Assembly: GCA_013177855.1 (NCBI GenBank)
Contig: JABLYA010000001.1
Coordinates: 915,231-979,230, forward strand
From: Ignavibacteria bacterium
Lineage (GTDB): Bacteria > Bacteroidota > Ignavibacteria > Ch128b
Length of the DNA stretch: 64,000 nt
Reading direction: 5' to 3'
The translations under genes and the position numbers were made by a program. The notes beneath the pieces were generated by a model. It searched no databases, was not told where the DNA came from, and saw only the letters and a program-made list of their open reading frames with translations. Position 1 is the first letter of the stretch; the number at the start of each line of letters is the position of its first letter. This document shows positions 8,672-16,350 of the stretch, piece by piece.

Positions 8672-9595
8672 ATGAGCAAAATTAAAGTTGCTCTTGTGGG
8701 GTTTGGTAATGTTGGATGCATGGCTTTAGATGCAATTACAAATGAACCTGATATGGAGCTCGCAGGAATTGTCGAAATTCAGAATATTGAGAAAATAAGA
8801 TCGACACTGACTCCACAAAAATGTTGTCAATTCGGGAAAACCAAAATTGTTAGTGATGTCCGCGATCTTGATGAAGTTGATGTTGCTTTAATTTGTGCTC
8901 CATCGAGAAAAGTAAAGGAAATTGTATCACAATATTTAAGGTTTGGAATCAACACAGTTGATAGTTTTGATATACATTCTGAAATTCCTCAACTAAGAAA
9001 ATATCTTGATCCAATAGCAAAAGAAAACAACAAAGTTTCAATTATTTCAGCTGGCTGGGATCCTGGAATTGATTCGGTAATTCGCGGTTTATTTTTGACA
9101 ATGGCGCCAAGAGGGATCACTCACACCAATTTCGGTCCCGGTATGTCAATGGGACACACTTGCGCAGTAAAGGAAATTCCAGGTGTAAAAAATGCGCTTT
9201 CAATTACAGTACCTGCTGGAATGGGAATTCATCGCAGAATGGTCTATGTAGAACTTGAACCCGACGCTAACTTTGATGAAGTTGAAAAAGCAATTAAAAC
9301 TGATCCTTATTTTATCAAAGACAGAACCTATGTTTTTCAAGTTGATGATGTTCAAAAACTAATTGATATGGGTCACGGTGTCGTGATGGAAAGGAAGGGT
9401 GTCTCTGGTGCAACTCACAATCAAATCTTCAAATTCGAAATGAGAATTAATAACCCAGCACTGACGGGACAGATAATGGTTTCGGCTGCAAGAGCAGCAA
9501 TGAAACAAAGACCGGGATGTTATACTATGATTGAAGTTCCTGTTATCGATTTCCTTTATGGCGAACTCGAAGATTTTATACAAACTTTAGTTTAA
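8672..9595 (+). CDS. meso-Diaminopimelate-dehydrogenase-like amino-acid dehydrogenase
   Basis: 307 residues with ribosome site GAGGTGAGGT. An N-terminal Rossmann fold (VALVGFGNVG, residues 5-14) binds NAD(P). The family pattern of meso-diaminopimelate dehydrogenase is then followed closely: VDSFDIHSEIP, SAGWDPGIDSVIR, FGPGMSMGHTCAVKEIPGV, and a basic IHRRMVYVEL segment in the substrate pocket. The family oxidatively deaminates a D-configured amino-acid centre, releasing ammonia. A biosynthetic role in lysine synthesis is possible, but the position between a GntR regulator and a B12 mutase operon argues that it oxidises the amine produced by the mutase, the step done by Ord or Kdd in ornithine and lysine fermentation. 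Substrate unknown. Confidence 0.75.
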   Translation: MSKIKVALVGFGNVGCMALDAITNEPDMELAGIVEIQNIEKIRSTLTPQKCCQFGKTKIVSDVRDLDEVDVALICAPSRKVKEIVSQYLRFGINTVDSFDIHSEIPQLRKYLDPIAKENNKVSIISAGWDPGIDSVIRGLFLTMAPRGITHTNFGPGMSMGHTCAVKEIPGVKNALSITVPAGMGIHRRMVYVELEPDANFDEVEKAIKTDPYFIKDRTYVFQVDDVQKLIDMGHGVVMERKGVSGATHNQIFKFEMRINNPALTGQIMVSAARAAMKQRPGCYTMIEVPVIDFLYGELEDFIQTLV

Positions 9596-9609
9596 TTAAA
9601 GGTGAAATT

Positions 9610-10041
9610 ATGTCCGACCCTTACTCAAGAAATTTAATTCAAAAAGATTTTTATTTCAGCAAAACGGAGATAAAAGGAAAATTTGTAGTCGTACTTGATG
9701 GTAAATTGGAAAATCGTGCATTGAATGTGATACCTCAAATGTCTCGTGCTTTCCCACAAAATTCAATCATAGAATTAATAGGAACAGACGAAGAAAATAT
9801 TCAGCAAGGCTCAATCGTTAATAAAATTGCATACATAGGTTTTGTTGAACTTTTAAATGGAGGAGTTTTACTTGTCGGTGACAGAATTTTATGGAATGAT
9901 AAAGAAATTGGAGTGATAGCAGGATTTGATGATACTCATATGCCTAACCATCAAAATGTAATTGTGAAGATGAAAGAAAGAATTTCAGGGAAAGAATTTG
10001 GAATAAAACTAAACGATCAAATTACACTTCCAGGATTTTAA
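9610..10041 (+). CDS. Unknown beta-rich protein of the aminomutase cluster
   Basis: 143 residues, start supported by AAAGGTGAAATT upstream. I do not recognise the family. It has no signal peptide, no cysteine and no membrane segment. The pattern is of alternating short strands (GKFVVVLDGKL, GSIVNKIAYIGFVELLNGGVLLVGDRILW, EIGVIAGFDDTHMPNHQNVIVKM), suggesting a small beta-barrel; the conserved-looking FDDTHMPNHQN carries two His. A very loose resemblance to the small OrtA subunit of 2-amino-4-oxopentanoate thiolase (a GD...G...H pattern) can be seen but is not convincing. It lies 14 nt after the dehydrogenase and 29 nt before the PLP enzyme, so it is surely co-transcribed. Confidence 0.7.
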   Translation: MSDPYSRNLIQKDFYFSKTEIKGKFVVVLDGKLENRALNVIPQMSRAFPQNSIIELIGTDEENIQQGSIVNKIAYIGFVELLNGGVLLVGDRILWNDKEIGVIAGFDDTHMPNHQNVIVKMKERISGKEFGIKLNDQITLPGF

Positions 10042-10070
10042 AAAAGAAATAAATGAAAGGACAAAGAACA

Positions 10071-11537
10071 ATGGCAAAGCCTAGATTTAAATTTGAAATG
10101 TATAAAAGACTTCAGCAAAGAATCCCTCAAATTTATGCTGACGCAAAAAAGGCAGCTGAAAAACTAAATATTCCCAGTGAATTAAAAGGAGCCTTCGGTT
10201 TAACCGGCGCAATTTCAGGTTGTCCCTCACCTTTGAGAGATGACATTGAACATTTTCTTGCACAAGAATCAAAGAAAGTAGTTCCTCTCTCAGTTTACGT
10301 TGAAGAAATTCGAGCGATTATCAAAGAAGTTTACGGAGATGAATTTGACGCAGCACCAGTTAATACTTGCGAAGGAGGCCTCTGGATTACATTTGATACT
10401 TTGTTTACTCCACCAATGCAAGGCCGCGGTGATAATTACAGAACAAGATACATCGCTCCACTCGAACGACATATTCATCATCAGGCTGGATATGGAAGAC
10501 CATTTCCACCAAAATATAAAGACATCTTAGCTGACAGAGGCTGTACAGCTGGTGAACTTGGATTTTACGGTAAAAGACAAAACAACCTTGATACAGTTTT
10601 TGTCCCACTTGAAGGTGCAAAATACCCTGTGCATGGAATTAATTATCATCCTGTCCCGCTATTAAAAAATGTTGATGTTGAAGCTTCGTTGAAAAAAATT
10701 GAAGAAGTAGCTGAAAGACATCAAACTTTACTTTCGGGATTCGCATCTCTTGGTTACGACACACCCGGCTACGGTTATGGCGATAAAGATGAAAATGGAA
10801 TACCAAAGCTTCAAAAAGGAATCGCTCAAATCGCCAAAAAATACAATGTACCTTATGTAATTGATAATGCCTGGGGAATTCCAATAATTGGTAATAATAT
10901 TAAACTAATCGATGCTGATGTGATGATTTACAGTATGGACAAAGCAACAGGTTCTGCAACATCAGGATTGATAATTGGAAAAGAAGAAGTAATGGTGCCT
11001 ATTCGTAGAGCTCTCGGTTATCACGGCAATCGATATGGTACAACGGCATCTTATGGAAAAGCTGCTTATGTAACAATGGATCCAGGTAAAGAAGGATTAT
11101 GTGGTCAACTCGCTGCTCTTAGAGCTCTTAAAGAAAAACCTGAAATCATCAAAAAGCCAATTGACGATTTATATGAAATAGTTGTTGATGAGTTTTCCAG
11201 AATTGACGAACGAATTCGCAATTACTTCGAGATTTATAAGAGTTATAATTCCGGAGCAATTGAAGTCAATTATGAGGAAAGCTGGGAAAGTGGAAAACTC
11301 GGTATCCCAATTTTTACAATTGAAGATATGTATTCTGGTTCAAACTTATTCCAGGATGGATTAACTCAGATGGGAATTATTCCAACAATTGGATATGATG
11401 CGAATATCTTCATTTCTCCAGGATTAGGAACTACAGATAACAATGGTCAAATTATCGAAGAAAGAGCTCGAATGGTTGTTCGTGGATTGGTAATGTTAAT
11501 CGAAATAGTCTGCGAGCATGCTGGAATATTTGAGTAA
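10071..11537 (+). CDS. Fold-type-I PLP-dependent enzyme of the aminomutase cluster
   Basis: 488 residues. I chose the ATG at 10071 because GAAAGG lies 10 nt upstream; an in-frame ATG at 10053 has no ribosome site. The PLP site is readable: PYVIDNAWG with Asp265 for the pyridine nitrogen and YSMDKATGSATSG with Lys291 as the Schiff-base lysine. The SMDK context recalls SepSecS/SelA-type and class V aminotransferase-like enzymes rather than transaminases proper. Other marked segments are GLTGAISGCPSP near the N-terminus, EGGLWITFDTLF, and RRALGYHGNRYG after the lysine. The reaction is unknown; in this operon a racemase, lyase or beta-elimination step on the mutase substrate or product is plausible. 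No named family assigned. Confidence 0.75.
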   Translation: MAKPRFKFEMYKRLQQRIPQIYADAKKAAEKLNIPSELKGAFGLTGAISGCPSPLRDDIEHFLAQESKKVVPLSVYVEEIRAIIKEVYGDEFDAAPVNTCEGGLWITFDTLFTPPMQGRGDNYRTRYIAPLERHIHHQAGYGRPFPPKYKDILADRGCTAGELGFYGKRQNNLDTVFVPLEGAKYPVHGINYHPVPLLKNVDVEASLKKIEEVAERHQTLLSGFASLGYDTPGYGYGDKDENGIPKLQKGIAQIAKKYNVPYVIDNAWGIPIIGNNIKLIDADVMIYSMDKATGSATSGLIIGKEEVMVPIRRALGYHGNRYGTTASYGKAAYVTMDPGKEGLCGQLAALRALKEKPEIIKKPIDDLYEIVVDEFSRIDERIRNYFEIYKSYNSGAIEVNYEESWESGKLGIPIFTIEDMYSGSNLFQDGLTQMGIIPTIGYDANIFISPGLGTTDNNGQIIEERARMVVRGLVMLIEIVCEHAGIFE

Positions 11538-11561
11538 AAGGATATTCGATATTTTCTCTAA

Positions 11562-11594
11562 GCTGCCGTACTTACTTAGCTACGGCAGCCCTTT
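11562..11594 (+). terminator. Hairpin between the PLP-enzyme gene and the mutase genes
   Basis: Perfect 9-bp inverted repeat GCTGCCGTA (11562-11570) and TACGGCAGC (11581-11589), 10-nt loop, followed by a weak T stretch (CCTTTATAATTT). It could be a terminator or an RNA-stabilising or attenuating hairpin inside a longer operon. Confidence 0.55.
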
Positions 11595-11660
11595 ATAATT
11601 TGAAATTTTTTATCAGACGCATAAAGTTCACAAAATTTTTCAGAATGATGGTCAATCTTT

Positions 11661-11683
11661 AGGTTGCTTAATTTAATCAACCT
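11661..11683. promoter_or_regulatory. Inverted repeat upstream of the mutase genes
   Basis: AGGTTG (11661-11666) and CAACCT (11678-11683) flank an AT-rich 11-nt centre, 30 nt before the 79-codon gene. The TGTATTTG directly after it resembles a Bacteroidota -7 element, but the spacing to TTG is short. It is a candidate operator or promoter for the mutase genes; weak evidence. Confidence 0.3.
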
Positions 11684-11712
11684 GTATTTGAAAATAATAT
11701 AAAGGTAAAATT

Positions 11713-11952
11713 ATGAATTCAGCTCTTGATCATATTTTAGATGCTATTGACATTGAAACATATCTTGTTTGCAGCGACGAGAATGAAGGAAAAAATCTTG
11801 CCCTTCAACTCGGCAAAGAATTAAATCTTGGTGAAATTGATATAATGTATCAGGAGTTTGATGGTTACGGTATCAGAGTTCGTCTTCGAAAATACATTTA
11901 CAAACCTGGAAATCATTATAAATATCTGACCAATAAAAATTCTGAACTGTGA
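11713..11952 (+). CDS. Small protein resembling the OraE/KamE dimerisation domain
   Basis: 79 residues with ribosome site AAAGGTAAAATT. Its pattern, NEGKNLALQLGKELNLGEIDIMYQ followed by a strand IRVRLRKYI, resembles the segment that precedes the B12 domain in lysine 5,6-aminomutase beta subunit (KamE) and lies inside ornithine 4,5-aminomutase (OraE), the so-called OAM dimerisation domain. This is judged from remembered family sequences, not a search. Here it would be a free-standing subunit rather than fused. The next gene, encoding a B12-domain mutase, begins 2 nt after its stop (an alternative GTG overlaps it by 4 nt), so the two are translated together and probably form one enzyme. Confidence 0.5.
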   Translation: MNSALDHILDAIDIETYLVCSDENEGKNLALQLGKELNLGEIDIMYQEFDGYGIRVRLRKYIYKPGNHYKYLTNKNSEL

Positions 11953-11954
11953 AA

Positions 11955-13760
11955 ATGAAAAAACGAATTTTATGTGTACCTCTCGATCCTGTTCACGATG
12001 TTGGAATTAAAATTATTAAAAATGAACTTGACAAGAGAGGTTATTTAACGGAACTTCTCCCGCCCGATTTACCACTCGAATCGATCGTGAAAATTGCTGC
12101 TCAGGGAAATTATGATTTCATTCTGGTGAGTAGAACAATTGGTTATGGTGTTGCTGAAATGTTGGCTCGCTTTATTGATATGCTTGATGCCGCAGGAGTA
12201 AGAGAAAAATCTAAGATTGTTATTGGCGGTAAACCAATTACTCCTGAATTGGCCGCTGAGCTCGGTTTTGATAAAGGTTTCGGTGAACACTCCACAATCG
12301 AAGATTTAATTTCTTACATCGAAGGTAAAGAGGTCTCTGCTAAAATCACTGGTCTTAATCGAAATAAAAAAGATATTACATCAAAATATGATTACAAATT
12401 TTTGAACAAAGAAATAGAAGAACTCTTAGAAATTATTACTGATAAATTTCTGAAATTTATTTCCAATAAAACTTCTGCTGGTATTGAGCGTGCAAAAATA
12501 CGCGAAGAAATATTCCAGACGGAAGATGAAGCAAAGAAAATCTCTCTGAAAGAAAAATACTTATCATACTGCGATACTGAAATTATCAGAAGTGTAAAAG
12601 ACAAGCATTTTATAAAAAATGTTCGGGAAGTTACTTCAGAAGAATTAGAATATTTGAAAAATTATCTGAGCCACCATCTTCCTCTGTATCCTAAAACAAT
12701 TCAACATAATGAAGAACAGCCAATTGTATTTAAGTTTCTAGGAAGTGGATGTCCTATAATGGATTTAATTCACGGAAAAATTTGCGAGCGTTATGGAATT
12801 AATGGATTTCTAATAATCAATCCATCGTGGGAAGCAAGGTATGAAGGATTGCTTGAAGGTTATCTGACACACGAAAATGACGGCACAATCACTTCGTTTG
12901 ATAATGTAAAATTAATTCGAGATAATCTTGATAAAAGCACATTGCTTTCAATCAGAGCACATCGTGGATTAAATACACCCGAGACTGTTTTAATTGCCGG
13001 CGAAGCAAATGCTGATCTTGTTAAAATAAATCTTGTGTATGGTTCGCTCGGTGCTGGAACTGATCCTTTACGACTTGCCGTCGATGGTGTTGAAGCAATA
13101 AAACTTGCAGCAAAATACAATCTTCCATTTGATATTCCAGGTAATGATGAGTTAAGTGGTGTCCCCGCTTATAAAACTCTCGCAGGACTTCTAATCAATT
13201 TGATGATTGGAATTAAATTAAATGCAAAGCCAATCTTAAAACCACTTTTCTGTTATGGTCCTCATATTGTCATCAATGATTTAATGAAACAAAATTTTAT
13301 TGATTACAACGCAGCAAAAATTTTTGCACTCAGACAAATAGTGAATGCACCAATTTGGCCCGGTGAACCAATTGCTTTTATGACTCAATCAGAAGAAAGA
13401 GTTCAATCAGCAAACTCAACTTCTTACCATGCGGCACTTGCTGCATCATTAAAAGTTGATGCAATAACAGTTGCGTCAACAGATGAAGCATATTCAAGAG
13501 GACCGATTGCAATAACTTCACGAATTGATACAATTAATGCCGTCTCAGATGCATTCAAGTTCATTGGTAATAGTGGCTTTCAACCCACTCCGCAGGCTCA
13601 AGAATTTACCGAGGATTTGATTAAAAAAATTACAAATATTTTGAAAGAAGTTTCTCAAAAAGAAAATCTTCCTCAAGCTATTTATGATGGAGTGCTCGGG
13701 AATAAAGAAGATGGGGCTTATCCAGGAATTTTTGGCAGAGGCACAGTTAAAGAAAAATGA
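11955..13760 (+). CDS. B12-dependent mutase: N-terminal cobalamin domain plus TIM barrel (aminomutase-like)
   Basis: 601 residues from ATG 11955; an in-frame GTG at 11949 is an alternative. Residues 1-120 are a cobalamin-binding Rossmann domain: DPVHDVGIKII gives the lower-ligand His14 and HxxG, with the Asp one place earlier than in canonical DxHxxG, and the domain ends KIVIGG...LGFDKGFGEHS. After a helical linker (about 130-240) a TIM barrel (about 250-560) includes ARYEGLLEG, SIRAHRGLNTPETV, VKINLVYGSLGAGTDPLRLAVDG and VASTDEAYSRGPIAITSRIDT. The last segment resembles the TPDEGRNVP region of OraE. OraE has TIM barrel then B12 domain; here the order is reversed. The lysine-bearing insertion that holds PLP in KamE/OraE seems absent. 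Reaction: adenosylcobalamin radical rearrangement of an amino acid, substrate unknown. Confidence 0.75.
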   Translation: MKKRILCVPLDPVHDVGIKIIKNELDKRGYLTELLPPDLPLESIVKIAAQGNYDFILVSRTIGYGVAEMLARFIDMLDAAGVREKSKIVIGGKPITPELAAELGFDKGFGEHSTIEDLISYIEGKEVSAKITGLNRNKKDITSKYDYKFLNKEIEELLEIITDKFLKFISNKTSAGIERAKIREEIFQTEDEAKKISLKEKYLSYCDTEIIRSVKDKHFIKNVREVTSEELEYLKNYLSHHLPLYPKTIQHNEEQPIVFKFLGSGCPIMDLIHGKICERYGINGFLIINPSWEARYEGLLEGYLTHENDGTITSFDNVKLIRDNLDKSTLLSIRAHRGLNTPETVLIAGEANADLVKINLVYGSLGAGTDPLRLAVDGVEAIKLAAKYNLPFDIPGNDELSGVPAYKTLAGLLINLMIGIKLNAKPILKPLFCYGPHIVINDLMKQNFIDYNAAKIFALRQIVNAPIWPGEPIAFMTQSEERVQSANSTSYHAALAASLKVDAITVASTDEAYSRGPIAITSRIDTINAVSDAFKFIGNSGFQPTPQAQEFTEDLIKKITNILKEVSQKENLPQAIYDGVLGNKEDGAYPGIFGRGTVKEK

Positions 13761-14800
13761 AAACTCTCGGAATAGTCGGTACCGCAAAGAATACTGGAAA
13801 AACCACTACCCTTTCTTACATTTTGAATGGATTTCAATCACAAAAATTAAAAGTTGCCGTAACTGGAATTGGTTACGATGGCGAAGAATTTGATAATATA
13901 ACCAACCTTCCAAAACCAAGAATTTTCTTCAAAGAAAATTCAGTAATTATCACTTCAGAAAAATGTATTCAATCATCGAAATTAGACTTTGAGTTAATTG
14001 AGAAAACTCCTTTCCGCACTGCTCTCGGGGAAATTCTAATTGTTCGTTTAATCGAAGCTGGAAAAGTTGTGATAGCTGGACCTAACACGACAAAAGGCTT
14101 AACGGAAATTAAATCTTTAATTGAAAGAAAAACTGACACAGAATTGTTAATCGTTGATGGCTCTCTCAATCGAATTACACCTATGTCGATTGTCGATAGA
14201 TTAATCTTTACAACAGGTGCTTCGAGAAGTCAAAACATAGATCAGCTTGTAAAAGAAATGATAATTATCGAAAGGCTTTTTAATTATCCAAAATATTCCT
14301 TTGACTTTTTTCAAGGTGAATTTGTTCAGATTTCAACTTTGAACGGATTGATAAAATTAAATCTTAACTCACTTGTTGATAAGAGTGATTTTTTGGAAAT
14401 CAAAAAATTTTTAGACCACTCTGCCGACAAAATTTTTATCCCCGGCTTAACTTCCACAAAAATTCTTATTGAATTAATTGATACGATTAAATTAAGCTTG
14501 AATAGACCAATCCAATTAATTTTTTATTCTCCTCTACAGATCTTATTGACCGATGATCTTTTTAAAATTTCTGAATTAATCGAAAGATGTGAAATAAACA
14601 AAATTGATATAGCTTACATTTACAAACCAGAACTTGCAGCAATTACAATAAATCCATTTTATCCAAAATCTGAGAATTTTTCATTTAAACCAGCCTACAT
14701 AAATAAAGATGAATTATTTGAAAAAATGTCAACCAACCTCAGAACTCCTGTGTTCAATATTCTTGAAGCTAACGCAAATAAAATTTTTGAATTGATTTGA
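13757..14800 (+). CDS. P-loop NTPase, possible mutase reactivase
   Basis: 347 residues; its ATG overlaps the mutase stop (ATGA), so translation is coupled. The N-terminus is a clear nucleotide site: GIVGTAKNTGKTTTLSYIL (Walker A at about 8-16, of the MobB/SIMIBI kind), with TELLIVDGSLNR as probable Walker B region at about 130-140. The remainder is unfamiliar. B12-dependent mutases are inactivated during turnover and usually come with an ATP- or GTP-driven chaperone that swaps damaged cobalamin (MeaB/ArgK, MutL, diol dehydratase reactivase, KamB/KamC). Position and coupling suggest such a role here. That function is inference; the P-loop itself is seen directly. Confidence 0.7.
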   Translation: MKTLGIVGTAKNTGKTTTLSYILNGFQSQKLKVAVTGIGYDGEEFDNITNLPKPRIFFKENSVIITSEKCIQSSKLDFELIEKTPFRTALGEILIVRLIEAGKVVIAGPNTTKGLTEIKSLIERKTDTELLIVDGSLNRITPMSIVDRLIFTTGASRSQNIDQLVKEMIIIERLFNYPKYSFDFFQGEFVQISTLNGLIKLNLNSLVDKSDFLEIKKFLDHSADKIFIPGLTSTKILIELIDTIKLSLNRPIQLIFYSPLQILLTDDLFKISELIERCEINKIDIAYIYKPELAAITINPFYPKSENFSFKPAYINKDELFEKMSTNLRTPVFNILEANANKIFELI

Positions 14801-14849
14801 TTTAAGGATCAAAGCGAGTTAAACTTTATCATGAATTAATCAATTCAAA

Positions 14850-16220
14850 TCATACATAATCAAATTTTGCAGTGAAATGCCTTAAAACTGGAGCTTCCTC
14901 AATAATTTTCATTCCTCTTAATTTGTCTCTTTTTGCATATACTTCTTGAATAACTTCAATTACATAATCAATATGGCTTTGAGTGTACACTCTTCTTGGG
15001 ATAGCAAGTCGGACAAGTTCAAGTTTTGCAGGAATGAGTTTTCCATCTTTATCATATTTACCAAACATCACACTTCCAATTTCTACAGCACGAATTCCGC
15101 CTTCGAGATAAAGTTCACAAACAATTGATTGACCAGGATATTGTTCAGGTGGAATATGAGGAGCAAATCTTTTTGCATCGAGATAAATAGCGTGACCGCC
15201 CGGTGGTTCAAGAATTGGAACTCCGGATTGAACTAATTTCTCACCGAGATATTCAACTGAACGAATTCGATATTTCAAATAGTCTTCTTCTAAAACTTCT
15301 TCCAGACCTTGAGCGATTGCCTCAAGATCTCTTCCAGCAAGTCCGCCGTATGTTGGAAAACCTTCAGTTACTATCAAAACATTTCTACATTTCATTGCAA
15401 GTTCATCATCATTCATTGCAAGGAAACCGCCAATATTAACGAGTCCATCTTTTTTTGCGCTCATTGTGCATCCATCGGCATAAGAAAACATTTCTTGAGC
15501 AATCTCTAAGACTGATTTATTCTCGTAACCTTTTTCTCTCTTTTTGATAAAATATGCATTTTCAGCAAATCGACAGGCATCTAAGAAAAGTTTTAAGCCA
15601 TACTTGTCACAAACTTTCCTTGTCTGACGAATATTTTCCATTGAAACAGGTTGTCCTCCGCCAGAATTATTTGTAACAGTTAACATTACCAAAGGTATGT
15701 TCTCTGGCCCAACTTGATTAATAAATTTCTCAAGCTGTTCAATGTCCATATTACCTTTGAAATCAGCTCGAATTTCTGGATGAAGTCCAATTTCGTTTAA
15801 TAAATCAACTGCTTCCGAACCAACAAATTCGATGTTCGCTCTGGTTGTATCGAAATGTGTATTGCTTGGAAAATATTTTCCTTCTCCACCTAAAACACTA
15901 AATAAAATTTTTTCAGCTGCTCTTCCTTGATGAGTTGGAATAATGTGCTTAAAGCCGGTGATCTTTTTTACAACTCTTTCGAATCTAAAAAAGCTTTGTG
16001 AACCGGCATATGCTTCATCGCCTCTCATAATTCCAGCCCACTGCTCTGAACTCATTGCAGAAGTACCGCTGTCGGTCAATAAATCAATAATCACATCTCT
16101 TGAATGAATGTTAAAAGGATTGTAAAAAGCTTCTTTAAGAATTTTTTCCCTCTGTTCTCGCGTTGTAAAGCGGATAGTTTCAACAGATTTGATTTTGAAA
16201 GGTTCAATGATAGTTTTCAT
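14850..16220 (-). CDS. tnaA: Tryptophanase (tryptophan indole-lyase)
   Basis: 456 residues. The enzyme splits L-tryptophan into indole, pyruvate and ammonia with PLP. The family is shared with tyrosine phenol-lyase, and three positions decide: Asp124 in HFDTTR (Thr in the tyrosine enzyme, Asp in tryptophanase), Ile381 in GIRAVEIGS (Arg in the tyrosine enzyme), and His448 in RHFTAKF (Phe in the tyrosine enzyme, His in tryptophanase). EGFPTYGG also matches tryptophanase. The PLP lysine is Lys257 in SAKKD and the Asp is in LFLDACRF. The start is fixed by alignment of EPFKIKSVE with both families. It converges on the aminomutase operon, extending an amino-acid catabolic region. No TnaC-like leader peptide is visible; the promoter abuts the start codon. 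Confidence 0.92.
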   Translation of the reverse strand: MKTIIEPFKIKSVETIRFTTREQREKILKEAFYNPFNIHSRDVIIDLLTDSGTSAMSSEQWAGIMRGDEAYAGSQSFFRFERVVKKITGFKHIIPTHQGRAAEKILFSVLGGEGKYFPSNTHFDTTRANIEFVGSEAVDLLNEIGLHPEIRADFKGNMDIEQLEKFINQVGPENIPLVMLTVTNNSGGGQPVSMENIRQTRKVCDKYGLKLFLDACRFAENAYFIKKREKGYENKSVLEIAQEMFSYADGCTMSAKKDGLVNIGGFLAMNDDELAMKCRNVLIVTEGFPTYGGLAGRDLEAIAQGLEEVLEEDYLKYRIRSVEYLGEKLVQSGVPILEPPGGHAIYLDAKRFAPHIPPEQYPGQSIVCELYLEGGIRAVEIGSVMFGKYDKDGKLIPAKLELVRLAIPRRVYTQSHIDYVIEVIQEVYAKRDKLRGMKIIEEAPVLRHFTAKFDYV

Positions 16221-16224
16221 AGTT

Positions 16225-16255
16225 CAAAGTTATTTTTTGTTATTTGAAGTTGCAA
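16225..16255 (-). promoter_or_regulatory. Bacteroidota-type promoter of tnaA
   Basis: On the minus strand: TTG (16255-16253), exactly 20 nt, then TAACTTTG (16232-16225). This matches the -33 TTG / -7 TAnnTTTG consensus of FCB sigma factors. Only 4 nt lie between the -7 box and the ATG at 16220, so transcription should begin at or next to the start codon. Confidence 0.75.
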
Positions 16256-16350
16256 GAAAATACAAACCATTATTCAGAATAAATGGAAGAAATTAACCAC
16301 TGATAAACATCAACAATTTTTTTAACTTGCAAGAAATTTTGGAAAGAAAA

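Noticed and set aside
11955-13760. Glutamate mutase (MutS-MutE fusion)
   Set aside because: The B12 domain and the TDEAYSRGPI region look closer to KamE/OraE, and no MutL is present; not fully excluded.
14850-16220. Tyrosine phenol-lyase
   Set aside because: Three specificity positions (Asp124, Ile381, His448) match tryptophanase, not the tyrosine enzyme.
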